Below, in pieces: positions 26,401-34,168 of a stretch of 64,000 bases of DNA. Location of the stretch: assembly GCA_029776225.1 (NCBI GenBank), contig JAKOTR010000033.1, positions 124,001-188,000 of the forward strand, written 5' to 3'. This DNA is from Acidobacteriota bacterium. GTDB taxonomy: Bacteria > Acidobacteriota > Terriglobia > Bryobacterales > Bryobacteraceae. Under the pieces are notes generated by a model. It saw only the letters and a program-made list of their open reading frames with translations. It was not told the DNA's origin and made no database searches. The number at the start of each line of letters is the position of its first letter. Position 1 is the first letter of the stretch. Position numbers and translations under genes: made by a program.

Positions 26401-27691
26401 CAGCCTTCTTGGAGGCCTTCTTTGCAGGAGGAGGCTCGGGCCAGCCAATGATGTCTTTCTTCTCAGCTTCGAAAGTCACCATGAACGGTTCTCTCGTAAA
26501 CTCCCTGGCGACTCCCCGGAACTGAATTTTCGTGCCCGGCGCGGCCACGCCCGGAAGCGGTGTCTCGAACTTCAGCGTGACCTCAGGCGTGTTGGGATCG
26601 CTGATTCCCAGAACCACCGATCTCGCGGCGCGAGTCCCGTCCTGGCTGATCACGTGTCCGGTAAAGGCCGGCTGATCTTCCGGCGGGACCAGCGCGTCCT
26701 TCATGCTGCCTTCGAAATACTGTGCGCCATCTTCGCCGGTCAGGGCGCTCTTCAGTCTCACCCACAACGCGAGCGAAGGATTGCTGGCTTCCAGTTCCTT
26801 TTCCTTCTGCGCAATCACTTCCGCTTCGCTCAGAATGACGAAGCCCTCCGGCGGAAAGGCGTTGTTCTTCGCAAGGTTCAGAAGGTTCCGCAGTCCCTCG
26901 GGGTCCTCACCATGGTACATGGTGTAGTTCCTGGTGATGTACTCCTGGATTTGCTTCCTGGCCTTCGGCTCGATTGCGCCGGGACCGTCGTAGGCCGCCG
27001 CGCGCGCGAACTGGAACAGCGCGTCGGACTGGCGCTCCGGCTTCTTCTGGGCCAGGATCACGGTCCCGAGCCAGTAAGACGCCTCGGCGTCGTTCGGGTG
27101 GATCTTGAGGTTTTGCGTCAGCTCTTTTTCCGCTTCCTCATAATTCTTGCGCTGCATGTGGACCCAGCCCAGAGTCCGATGCCCCAGAGCTTCCAGGTCC
27201 AAGCGCGCCTGCTTCCATGCCGATTCCGGCGTAGATGCCGGTTTCTTTTCGAGCGCGAACACTTCGTCCAGGTTGCCAAGCAGCGTCTTTGCGGCTTTTT
27301 CGCCAAGATCAAGGTTCGCCGGCGTAGGCTGTTCGCCCACTATCAAAAGGTTGATGTAGTAGACAGCGGTGGTGTTCTTCGGGTCTTCGGTCAAAATCTC
27401 CTGGGCCGTCTCGAGCGCCTTTTGGCGGTTAGCCGCCGCAGCGTACGTCGTAACGAATTTCTCAAGACGGGTGATTTTGAAATCCGAGGTGGGGTACTTT
27501 TCCTTCCACTGGTTCAGAAGCTCGATTTTCTTGTTCGGATCTTTCTCGGCCTCGATCGCCTGAACAAGGTCGTATTCAGCCCTGTCCTTCCAGTTCGGCT
27601 GCTTCTGCTGCGCCTGTCCCCATGCAGCACCAAGGCCCAAGGTGGAAGAGATCGCGGCCGCCAGAATCGCTCTCGAAAATTGAATGCGCAC
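26390..27691 (-). CDS. secreted TPR-repeat protein with lysine-rich tail
   Basis: This 433-residue protein begins at a GTG five bases after AGGAGG and has a signal peptide (ILAAAISSTLGLGAAWGQ). Residues 30-260 form TPR-like helical pairs, for example NYEEAEKELTQNLKIHPNDAEASYWLG. The C-terminal 150 residues form a beta-rich domain (GHVISQDGTRAARSVVLGI) that ends in the lysine/alanine-rich tail [10 protein letters not shown]. The basic tail could bind nucleic acid or acidic polymer, but a periplasmic or outer-membrane scaffold role is equally possible. It converges with the small protein gene downstream of rpiB. Confidence 0.78.
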   Translation of the reverse strand: MRIQFSRAILAAAISSTLGLGAAWGQAQQKQPNWKDRAEYDLVQAIEAEKDPNKKIELLNQWKEKYPTSDFKITRLEKFVTTYAAAANRQKALETAQEILTEDPKNTTAVYYINLLIVGEQPTPANLDLGEKAAKTLLGNLDEVFALEKKPASTPESAWKQARLDLEALGHRTLGWVHMQRKNYEEAEKELTQNLKIHPNDAEASYWLGTVILAQKKPERQSDALFQFARAAAYDGPGAIEPKARKQIQEYITRNYTMYHGEDPEGLRNLLNLAKNNAFPPEGFVILSEAEVIAQKEKELEASNPSLALWVRLKSALTGEDGAQYFEGSMKDALVPPEDQPAFTGHVISQDGTRAARSVVLGISDPNTPEVTLKFETPLPGVAAPGTKIQFRGVAREFTREPFMVTFEAEKKDIIGWPEPPPAKKASKKAAKK

Positions 27692-28083
27692 TCACGCCTC
27701 CTGAATTTGCCCTTACGCTATCCGCTCCTGTAAGGTTAATGTCTCAATCCGCTCCTCACCCGCGTGAGAACGGAGATGCGAACGTGCAATTGCGGAGTAT
27801 AGCCGAATCAATCTATAGGGCGCAACATGCGGGTGCATCTAGAATAGACGTTTCGGACCGGGATCCTGTTTCGCTTCCGGGTGACGGGCGGAGCGGTTCC
27901 CGGACTGCCCGGCCCGGCCTCCGCGTCGTCCTTTTTACACATTTTAAGGGGCACGCCATTAGCGCGGCATTCCGCGAAAACCAGGGCCGCCGGGGGCGAA
28001 AACCCGGGGTGGAGAAGCGCCGCGGCGAAGCCGGCCGCAAAGCTGTGTAGTCAAACCCCCGGCACCTTTGCTAGTGTAGAGCC
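27692..28083. other. 392-bp intergenic region with GC-rich hairpins before the symporter gene
   Basis: No credible coding frame is seen. The left part carries the ribosome site of the minus-strand TPR gene and AT-richer sequence able to hold divergent promoters. The right part (about 27985-28050) folds into two neighbouring GC-rich hairpins: CCGGG/CCCGG closing a GGCGAAAA loop, then GCGGC/GCCGC. CGCAAAGC follows. This could be a structured leader of the symporter gene, but it matches no riboswitch class that I can confirm by eye. Confidence 0.4.
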
Positions 28084-29553
28084 TTGCGGTATCCCGATCT
28101 GGCGATCATCCTCCTTTATCTAATCGGCATCACCTGGTTCGGGGCCCGTTTCCGCCGGCAGCAGAAAAGCCTGAAGGATTATTTTCTCGGCGGCCGCGTC
28201 GCCCCCTGGTGGGCGATAGCCCTTTCCATCGTATCCGCTGAAACGAGCACGCTGACCATCATCGGCACCCCCACACTCGCCTTTGCCGGGAACCTCGGAT
28301 TTCTGCAGCTCGTCCTCGGCTATCTGCTCGCCCGGATCGTGATCTCCACCCTTTTTCTGCCCCACTATTTCCGCGGCGAAATGTTCACCGCCTATGAACT
28401 CATGCAGCGGCGCTTCGGACAGCGCATTCGCCGCCTGACCGCCGCCACGTTCCTGGTCGTGCGCGGTCTCGCCGAGGGCGTCCGGGTGTTTGCCATCTCG
28501 ATCGTCATCTCCATCATCCTGGGGACGGGAGAACTGGCCTCCATTCTCCTGATCGTCGGCCTGACCCTTTTCTATACCTTCGAGGGAGGCATGACGGCGG
28601 TGATCTGGACGGACGTCGTGCAGATGTTCCTCTACATTGCAGGCGCCGTCGTCAGCTTCTTTGTGATCCTCGACCACATCCCGGGAGGATGGGAACACGT
28701 CGTGGCGGTGGCGGCGCCCGCGGGCAAGTTCCAGGTTTTCGATTTCGGTTTCCAGTTTTCGGCCGAGTTCTTTTCCCGCACCTATTCGTTTTGGGCCGGA
28801 ATCATCGGCGGGTGTTTTCTCACGACCGCCAGTCACGGCACCGAGCAGTTGATGGTGCAGCGGTTGCTCGCGGCGCGCTCACAGGCGGAAAGCAGGCTGG
28901 CACTGCTCGCCAGTTGGATTGTCATTTTCGTGCAATTCGCGCTGTTTTTGGTGATTGGCGTAATTCTGTACGTCTATTACCGCGACACCGGCTTGGCGCC
29001 TCCGCAGCCGCCCGACCGGCTTTACCCGGCATTCGTCTGGCAGTACCTGCCTCCCGGGTTGGCCGGGCTTGTCATGGCCGCCGTGCTGGCCGCCGCCATG
29101 TCCAACCTGAGCGCGGCGCTCAATTCGCTTGCCTCGACGACGGTGATGGATTTTTATAAAGCCTTCAAGGAGCGCCCCGGCAAGCCCACGAATCCGGGTC
29201 GTTCCGAAGGGTCGTATCTCCGGCTTGCACGCGGCGCCACCGTGGTCTGGGGCCTTGTGCTGTTCGGAATCGGCAGCCTGGCGCGCCATTGGGGACCCGT
29301 CCTCGAAGCCGGCCTGGCCATCGCTTCCATAGCCTACGGCGGGCTGCTCGGCGTTTTTCTGCTCGGGCTGCTCACCCGGCGGGTCGGCGAAAAGGCGGCA
29401 ATTGCCGGGATGGCGGCCGGGCTGAGCGCCTCGATTTACGTGAAATTCGGCACCTCGATCGCCTTCACCTGGTACGTTTTGATCGGCACAAACGTCACCT
29501 TTCTGACGGGATGCCTCGCCTCATTGCTCTGGAGGGAGCACGCGCGTGATTGA
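28084..29553 (+). CDS. sodium:solute symporter (SSS family)
   Basis: The 489-residue protein has thirteen or so helices and SSS-family signatures. Near the N terminus are FGARFRRQQKSLKDYFLGGR and PWWAIALSIVSAETSTLT, which hold sodium-site residues. TFEGGMTAVIWTDVVQMF and the later loop LPPGLAGLVMAAVLAAAMSNLSAALNSLAS are the most diagnostic. It imports an organic solute with Na+; the family covers sugars, carboxylates, nucleosides and sialic acids, and the substrate is unresolved. The TTG start has only a weak ribosome site. It overlaps the following permease gene by 8 bp, so the two are an operon. Confidence 0.88.
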   Translation: MRYPDLAIILLYLIGITWFGARFRRQQKSLKDYFLGGRVAPWWAIALSIVSAETSTLTIIGTPTLAFAGNLGFLQLVLGYLLARIVISTLFLPHYFRGEMFTAYELMQRRFGQRIRRLTAATFLVVRGLAEGVRVFAISIVISIILGTGELASILLIVGLTLFYTFEGGMTAVIWTDVVQMFLYIAGAVVSFFVILDHIPGGWEHVVAVAAPAGKFQVFDFGFQFSAEFFSRTYSFWAGIIGGCFLTTASHGTEQLMVQRLLAARSQAESRLALLASWIVIFVQFALFLVIGVILYVYYRDTGLAPPQPPDRLYPAFVWQYLPPGLAGLVMAAVLAAAMSNLSAALNSLASTTVMDFYKAFKERPGKPTNPGRSEGSYLRLARGATVVWGLVLFGIGSLARHWGPVLEAGLAIASIAYGGLLGVFLLGLLTRRVGEKAAIAGMAAGLSASIYVKFGTSIAFTWYVLIGTNVTFLTGCLASLLWREHARD

Positions 29554-30928
29554 AGACAAGCGGCCGCAGCCCGGCTTAAGGCGGGAACTGGGCATCTGGA
29601 GCGCCGCCTCCATCGTGGTCGGCACCGTAATCGGAAGCGGCATTTTCCTTGTCCCGCAGGATATGATCAATGCCGTCGGCTCGCCGGGCCTCGTTTTTTG
29701 CGTGTGGATCGCCGGCGGCCTGCTCTCGCTGTTCGGCGCCCTCACTTACGCCGAACTCTCCGCCGCCATGCCGGAAGCCGGCGGCGAATACGTGTACCTG
29801 CGCGAGGCTTACGGACCTTTCTGGGGCTTTCTTTACGGCTGGACGCAAATGTGGGTCGCGAAAGCAGGCTCGGTGGCCACGCTGGCGACCGCGTTTTTTT
29901 ATTATCTGGCGAATTTCCGGCCGGAACTCGACGGAATCCTTTTCGTGGTGCGCCTCCCGATTGGACCGGGCGGGGGGCCGCTCGAAGTGCGCTACGGCCA
30001 GTTGCTGGCCATGTCGGTGATTTTAATTCTAGCCGTCATAAATTACCTGGGCGTGAAATTCGGCGGCGGAGTGCAGTTGGCGGTTACCGTAGCCAAGGTG
30101 GGCTTGATCGCGGCAATCATTGCGATCGGACTGGGCGGCGGCCAGGGTTCGGCGGCGAATTACGCGTCGTCAATCCCGGTGGCCGGCGGCGTGGCCGGTT
30201 TTTTCGCCGCCCTGGTGGGCGCTCTGTGGGCCTATGACGGCTGGAACAACGTCAGCATGGTTTCCTCGGAGATTCGCAGCCCGCAGCGCAACCTTCCAAT
30301 CGCGCTGATTGCCGGAACGGCCCTGGTCATTGCGATTTACCTGCTCACGAATCTTGCGTATTTCTACGTGCTTCCGGCTTCGGAAGTGGCCCAAAGCAAC
30401 CGCGTGGCTGCCGACATGATGGGGCGAATCTTCGGGTCCGCCGGGGCGGGCGCCGTCAGCATCGCAGCGATGGTTTCAATCTTCGCGGCGTTGAACGGGT
30501 CGCTTCTCTCGGGGGCGCGGGTGCCCTACGCGATGGCGCGGGACGGGCTGTTTTTCCGGCCGCTGGCGCGCGTCCACCCGGAATATGGGACGCCGGGCGT
30601 ATCGATTTTGGTGCTCAGCGCGTGGTCGGCGCTGCTGGTTCTAAGCGGGCATTTCCGGCAACTCTATACCTACGTTGTTTTCGCCAGTTGGATTTTTTAC
30701 GGCATGACAGCGGTATCGGTATTAGTACTGCGGAGGAAGCGGCCGGACATGCGAAGACCCTATAAGGCCGCGGGATATCCCTGGGTACCAGTACTATTTG
30801 TGCTGGGTTCGCTGGGCGTGGTTTTCTTTACGCTGCGGCAATCGCCCCGGGAGGCGCTGATGGGCCTGGGACTTATTTTTCTTGGATTACCCTTTTATTT
30901 TCATTGGCGGCGCCGATTTTCGTGTTAA
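29546..30928 (+). CDS. APC-family amino acid permease (LAT-like)
   Basis: This 460-residue protein has twelve predicted helices. The N terminus LGIWSAASIVVGTVIGSGIF is the classic substrate-binding first helix of L-type amino acid transporters and bacterial SteT-like exchangers. It continues with TYAELSAAMPEAGGEYVYL, and VGALWAYDGWNNVSMVSSEI in helix 6 is highly typical. The GTG start follows GGAGGG at good spacing and overlaps the symporter stop, so the two transporters are probably translated together. The substrate is likely a neutral amino acid but this is not provable from sequence. Confidence 0.9.
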   Translation: MIEDKRPQPGLRRELGIWSAASIVVGTVIGSGIFLVPQDMINAVGSPGLVFCVWIAGGLLSLFGALTYAELSAAMPEAGGEYVYLREAYGPFWGFLYGWTQMWVAKAGSVATLATAFFYYLANFRPELDGILFVVRLPIGPGGGPLEVRYGQLLAMSVILILAVINYLGVKFGGGVQLAVTVAKVGLIAAIIAIGLGGGQGSAANYASSIPVAGGVAGFFAALVGALWAYDGWNNVSMVSSEIRSPQRNLPIALIAGTALVIAIYLLTNLAYFYVLPASEVAQSNRVAADMMGRIFGSAGAGAVSIAAMVSIFAALNGSLLSGARVPYAMARDGLFFRPLARVHPEYGTPGVSILVLSAWSALLVLSGHFRQLYTYVVFASWIFYGMTAVSVLVLRRKRPDMRRPYKAAGYPWVPVLFVLGSLGVVFFTLRQSPREALMGLGLIFLGLPFYFHWRRRFSC

Positions 30929-31000
30929 TCTTGAATTAATCCTCCAGTACCGGAGTGCTCCTACTTTCCCTCAGGCGGCAGTACCGCGCCCCACTTTTCT

Positions 31001-31016
31001 GTTCTGAATTCGGAAC
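31001..31016. promoter_or_regulatory. palindromic operator candidate, upstream copy
   Basis: GTTCTGAATTCGGAAC is a 16-bp inverted repeat with one imperfect pair. It matches the copy at 31086-31101 in 15 of 16 positions. It ends 7 bp before the -35 hexamer of the AT-hook gene promoter, a usual place for a regulator site. Confidence 0.6.
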
Positions 31017-31023
31017 AAAGGTC

Positions 31024-31052
31024 TTGAAAAGTCCCAGAAAGTGCGATAAAAC
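31024..31052 (+). promoter_or_regulatory. sigma70-like promoter of the AT-hook protein gene
   Basis: TTGAAA at 31024-31029 and TAAAAC at 31047-31052 are separated by exactly 17 bp. The -35 matches the consensus in 5 of 6 positions and the -10 in 4 of 6. Transcription would begin near 31059 and give a leader of about 80 nt. The promoter lies between two near-identical palindromes. Confidence 0.5.
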
Positions 31053-31074
31053 ACTTCTAGCATTCATGTTGGAT

Positions 31075-31129
31075 GCGAGTTCGGTGTTCTGAATTCAGAA
31101 CGCACCTCCGTTGTGAAGAACGAACTCGC
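31075..31129 (+). promoter_or_regulatory. nested inverted repeat in the leader of the AT-hook gene
   Basis: GCGAGTTCG at 31075-31083 is the exact reverse complement of CGAACTCGC at 31121-31129. The helix can be extended inward by TTCT/AGAA. The 16-bp palindrome 31086-31101 lies inside and would compete for the same bases. The GGGAG ribosome site begins right after the outer arm, so folding could affect translation. Confidence 0.55.
31086..31101. promoter_or_regulatory. palindromic operator candidate, downstream copy
   Basis: GTTCTGAATTCAGAAC is a perfect 16-bp palindrome. It lies about 27 bp downstream of the predicted transcription start and exactly 85 bp, close to eight helical turns, from the upstream copy. 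That geometry fits cooperative binding or looping by a dimeric regulator. Confidence 0.65.
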
Positions 31130-31140
31130 GGGAGCAAACG

Positions 31141-31344
31141 ATGGACGTGGTAAAAATTCTAGGCGAACTCCGTCAGGAACGCGAACACATCGAGGAAGCG
31201 ATCATTAGTTTGGAGCGGTTGGCCCGCGGGCGTGGCAAGCGCAGGGGGCGTCCGCCCGCCTGGCTGGCGATGGCCAAGAAGCGTGGCCGGCCGGCGGGAA
31301 GCAAGAACAAGACCACCAGTGCTGCGAAGACCGCGGTCGCCTGA
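31141..31344 (+). CDS. small AT-hook protein, probable DNA-binding regulator
   Basis: The 67-residue protein has two parts. Residues 1-28 (VKILGELRQEREHIEEAIIS) form an amphipathic helix likely to dimerise as a coiled coil. Residues 29-67 are strongly basic and carry two AT-hook-like motifs, KRRGRPPAW (33-41) and KKRGRPAGSKNK (46-57), whose Arg-Gly-Arg-Pro cores bind the minor groove of AT-rich DNA. GGGAG eight bases before the ATG supports the start. It stands alone behind two palindromes, a promoter and a leader hairpin. A nucleoid-associated or autoregulatory role is inferred from motifs and context; a target is not known. Confidence 0.8.
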   Translation: MDVVKILGELRQEREHIEEAIISLERLARGRGKRRGRPPAWLAMAKKRGRPAGSKNKTTSAAKTAVA

Positions 31345-31386
31345 TGGCAAGCCGGTGAAAGGACACTTGCCGGTGGGTGTAGCGGA

Positions 31387-31418
31387 GGGCGAGTCGACGT
31401 CTACCGGTTTGCTCGCCC
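31387..31418. terminator. stem-loop between convergent genes
   Basis: GGGCGAG at 31387-31393 pairs with CTCGCCC at 31412-31418 across an 18-nt loop. It sits between the stop of the AT-hook gene and the stop of the minus-strand NamZ fusion gene. A T-rich run (CTTAT) follows on the plus strand only. The evidence is modest. Confidence 0.4.
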
Positions 31419-31419
31419 C

Positions 31420-33783
31420 TTATCTGTATAGCAGGTATTGCTCGCGCAGCTTGAGGAAATCCCGCAGGATTTCCTCGGTGTCCTGCTGAATTTCCAAGGG
31501 GTCGCTGCCCGCCTGAATCTTTTCCATCACCTGGCGGGAGCCGATCAGCCGGGCGCATTCTTCCAAGGCAATCCGGCCGGGATACAGTTTCTGAAGCGAA
31601 GCCGCTATTTCCAGCCCCAGCCTCGAGCTGTTGAACGCGTCGCGGGCAGTCACCACGAAACGCACGCCCTCAATCCACTGCCCCGCGAAATTCGACGACG
31701 ACGGCCGAAAACGCGTCGGGTAAACGCGAATTCCTGGAATAAAACGCGAATTGAGGTACGCCGCAAGCTCGGCGCCGCGGATCCAATCGGCGCCAATCTG
31801 CTCGAACGGCGCATCGGTTCCCCGCCCCACCGAATAGTTTTTCGCGTATTCGAGCATCGCCACTCCGGGATAGAGCAACGCCGCGTTGAGGCTGCGCATA
31901 TTCGGCGACGGATCGACCCAGGTGAGGCCGGTCGAATCGAACCAGTCGCCGCGCTGCCAGTTGCGCATTGGCACCACGCGGAGATCGGCCTGTAACTTGT
32001 TCACGCCGTTGAACATGCGAGCCAGCTCGCCGATGGTCATACCGTGCCGGAGCGGCAAGCCCGCCAGGTACCCGATGAACGATCTCAGCTCCGCTTCGAG
32101 CAGCGGACCCTCGACGTGAACGCCGGTGATCGGGTTGGGCCTGTCGAGCACGAAGTACGGGATGCGCCGTTCGGCGGCCGCCTCCATGGCATACGCCATT
32201 GTGGTCGTATAGGTGTAAAAGCGAGCGCCGATATCCTGAATGTCGAAGACAAGCGCGTCGATATCGCGCAGCATTTCCGCCGTAGGCCGCCGGGTTTTGG
32301 CCGAGTAAAGGCTCCAGACCGGGATTCCGGTGGCGGGGTCTCTGGCGTTATCGATGTTTTCGCGGTCCTCCTGCCCGGTGATGCCGTGTTCGGGGGAAAA
32401 GAGCGCGGTGACACGGACGCCGGCCTCGACCATGCGGTCGACATTACGCTTCCCGTCGCGGTCCAGGCCGGTGTGGTTGGTGATCAGCCCCACGCGGCGG
32501 CCGGCAAGCTGCGCGAATCCCTCCTGCGCCATGGAATCCAAACCGGTGAGTACCTCCGCGTTGCGCGCCACGGTGCGCCGGACGCCCGCGCCCACCAGCG
32601 CTTCGTTGTAGCCGGTGATGCTCACGCGTGGCTCGTTAATGTTCAGCGCCGCGGCGACCACGGTCCCCACCCGGGAGCGCAGCGAAGTGATGGCCGGACG
32701 GACCCGCGGATGCACCGAGTTCGCCAGCAGAATGACGTAGCTCTGCGAGACCGGATCGATCCACAGCGACGTGCCGGTGAAGCCGGTGTGCCCGTAGGAG
32801 CCGATCGGGAACAGCTCGCCGCGGTTTCCGGAATAGGGCGAATCGATATCCCAACCCAGCCCGCGCAGAATCGGCTGGTTTGGAGGCGATTGCGGCGTGG
32901 TGAACTTCCGGACGGTGGCCGCGCTGAAGATGCGCACTCCCCGGTAGGTTCCCCAACCGAGCATCATTTCGGCGAAGCGGGAAAGATCGGCCGCGGTGGT
33001 GAAGAGGCCGGCGTGGCCCGCGACGCCGCCCATGTACCGTGTGGTGGGGTCGTGCACAATCCCGCGCAGCGGCGTGCCCTTCACAACCTCGGTGGGCGCG
33101 ATGCGCAGCCTCAGCGTTGCCGGCGGCCGGAACATCGACGTATTCATTCCGAGCGGCCCGAAAATGTGCTGGCGCACATACTGCGGCAGGTCCACGCCGC
33201 TCACCTTGCGGACAATCTCGCCGAGCAGGATGAAATTGATGTCGCTGTAGACGAACTGCGCGCCCGGAGGCGCGGTGGACACTTCGGCCAGCGCTTTCTT
33301 GATCCCGGTCTCATATCCGCTCCAGGCGGGCACGATGTCGAGCGTCGGGCGCAAGCCGGAAAAATGCGTGAGCAGGCTTCGCACCGTGATGTCGCTCTTG
33401 CCGCCTTGAAACTCCGGCAGGTATTTCGTCACCGGATCGTTCAGCCGCACCCTGCCGTGTTCGAACAGGTGCATGATCGCCGGGGTGGTGGCCACGACTT
33501 TGGTGAGCGATGCGACATCGAAAATCGTGTCGAGGGTCATGACTTCCCGGCGCGGCACAAGGGCGCGGCAGCCGTAAGCCTTCCGGTGCACAATGGCCCC
33601 GCGATGCGCCACAACGAGCACCGCTCCGGGAATCTGGTCCTCTTTGATGGCCTGGGTGATGATGGCGTCCAGGTCGGCCGAAGCGCGAAAAACCGGCGCG
33701 CGTTGCGGTGCGGGCGCGGCGGCGCGCGAAGCGGCCGGGGACACGCCCAGAGCGGTCACCAGGGAACGGCGGGAAATTTTCAT
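31420..33783 (-). CDS. serine hydrolase (AmiE/beta-lactamase family) fused to NamZ (DUF1343) exo-N-acetylmuramidase
   Basis: The start at 33783 gives 787 residues; the frame is open further but only inside the next gene. A twin-arginine-like leader (SRRSLVTALGV) indicates export. Residues about 35-400 form a class C beta-lactamase-type hydrolase with Ser92-Leu-Thr-Lys95, Tyr179-Ser-Asp and His332-Thr-Gly. GHAGLFTTAADLSRF is typical of the N-acetylmuramyl-L-alanine amidase AmiE group. Residues about 412-787 form a DUF1343 domain like Bacillus NamZ (VGLITNHTGLD, ALFSPEHGI, FDIQDIGARFYTY, DRPNPI), which removes terminal MurNAc. In Bacillus subtilis these activities come from separate genes of the MurNAc recycling cluster. 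It overlaps the previous gene by ATGA. Confidence 0.88.
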   Translation of the reverse strand: MKISRRSLVTALGVSPAASRAAAPAPQRAPVFRASADLDAIITQAIKEDQIPGAVLVVAHRGAIVHRKAYGCRALVPRREVMTLDTIFDVASLTKVVATTPAIMHLFEHGRVRLNDPVTKYLPEFQGGKSDITVRSLLTHFSGLRPTLDIVPAWSGYETGIKKALAEVSTAPPGAQFVYSDINFILLGEIVRKVSGVDLPQYVRQHIFGPLGMNTSMFRPPATLRLRIAPTEVVKGTPLRGIVHDPTTRYMGGVAGHAGLFTTAADLSRFAEMMLGWGTYRGVRIFSAATVRKFTTPQSPPNQPILRGLGWDIDSPYSGNRGELFPIGSYGHTGFTGTSLWIDPVSQSYVILLANSVHPRVRPAITSLRSRVGTVVAAALNINEPRVSITGYNEALVGAGVRRTVARNAEVLTGLDSMAQEGFAQLAGRRVGLITNHTGLDRDGKRNVDRMVEAGVRVTALFSPEHGITGQEDRENIDNARDPATGIPVWSLYSAKTRRPTAEMLRDIDALVFDIQDIGARFYTYTTTMAYAMEAAAERRIPYFVLDRPNPITGVHVEGPLLEAELRSFIGYLAGLPLRHGMTIGELARMFNGVNKLQADLRVVPMRNWQRGDWFDSTGLTWVDPSPNMRSLNAALLYPGVAMLEYAKNYSVGRGTDAPFEQIGADWIRGAELAAYLNSRFIPGIRVYPTRFRPSSSNFAGQWIEGVRFVVTARDAFNSSRLGLEIAASLQKLYPGRIALEECARLIGSRQVMEKIQAGSDPLEIQQDTEEILRDFLKLREQYLLYR

Positions 33784-34076
33784 AGCAGAGCCCGCGCGGC
33801 CTCCTCGAGAACTTCGGCCAGCCGGACATCCCTCGCCGTCACGCCTCCGGAGTCGTGCGTGGTGAGGTCCACCGTAACCCGGTTGTAAACGTTCGACCAT
33901 TCCGGGTGGTGGTCCATGGCCTCGATTTTCAGGGCCGACATGGTCATGAACCCGATGGCGCGCGCGAAATCCGCGAACTGGTACTCACGATGCAGCTTGT
34001 CATTTTTGAGCGTCCAGCCCGGCAGTTTTCCCAGAGCCGCCTGAATCTCCTGCGGGGTCAGCTTCGGAGATGGCAT
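33780..34076 (-). CDS. phhB: 4a-hydroxytetrahydrobiopterin dehydratase
   Basis: This 98-residue protein is a complete pterin-4a-carbinolamine dehydratase, which recycles the pterin cofactor of aromatic amino acid hydroxylases. The active-site signature is AMDHHPEWSNVYNRV followed by DLTTHDSGGVTARD, and a starting LPGWTL is typical. No hydroxylase gene is in the window, and such proteins also occur with molybdopterin metabolism. The stop codon overlaps the start of the NamZ fusion gene (ATGA), so they are translationally coupled, although the two functions have no obvious link. Confidence 0.9.
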   Translation of the reverse strand: MPSPKLTPQEIQAALGKLPGWTLKNDKLHREYQFADFARAIGFMTMSALKIEAMDHHPEWSNVYNRVTVDLTTHDSGGVTARDVRLAEVLEEAARALL

Positions 34077-34168
34077 AGCTCTATCTTATCCCGAGTTCTC
34101 GGCGTGCCTGCTTTTCAAGACTCTGAAATGTGCGGGCGGGTTGCGAATGCGCGCGCCCACGGGCGCAG

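Noticed and set aside
28000-28060. c-di-GMP (GEMM) riboswitch-like elements: a GAAA-loop hairpin and CGCAAAGC
   Set aside because: The spacing and the conserved GGGCAAACC and GGCCUAA parts of GEMM are missing. Only isolated words match.
32044-33888. 614-codon open frame on the plus strand opposite the AmiE-NamZ fusion
   Set aside because: It is another antisense shadow with random-looking composition.
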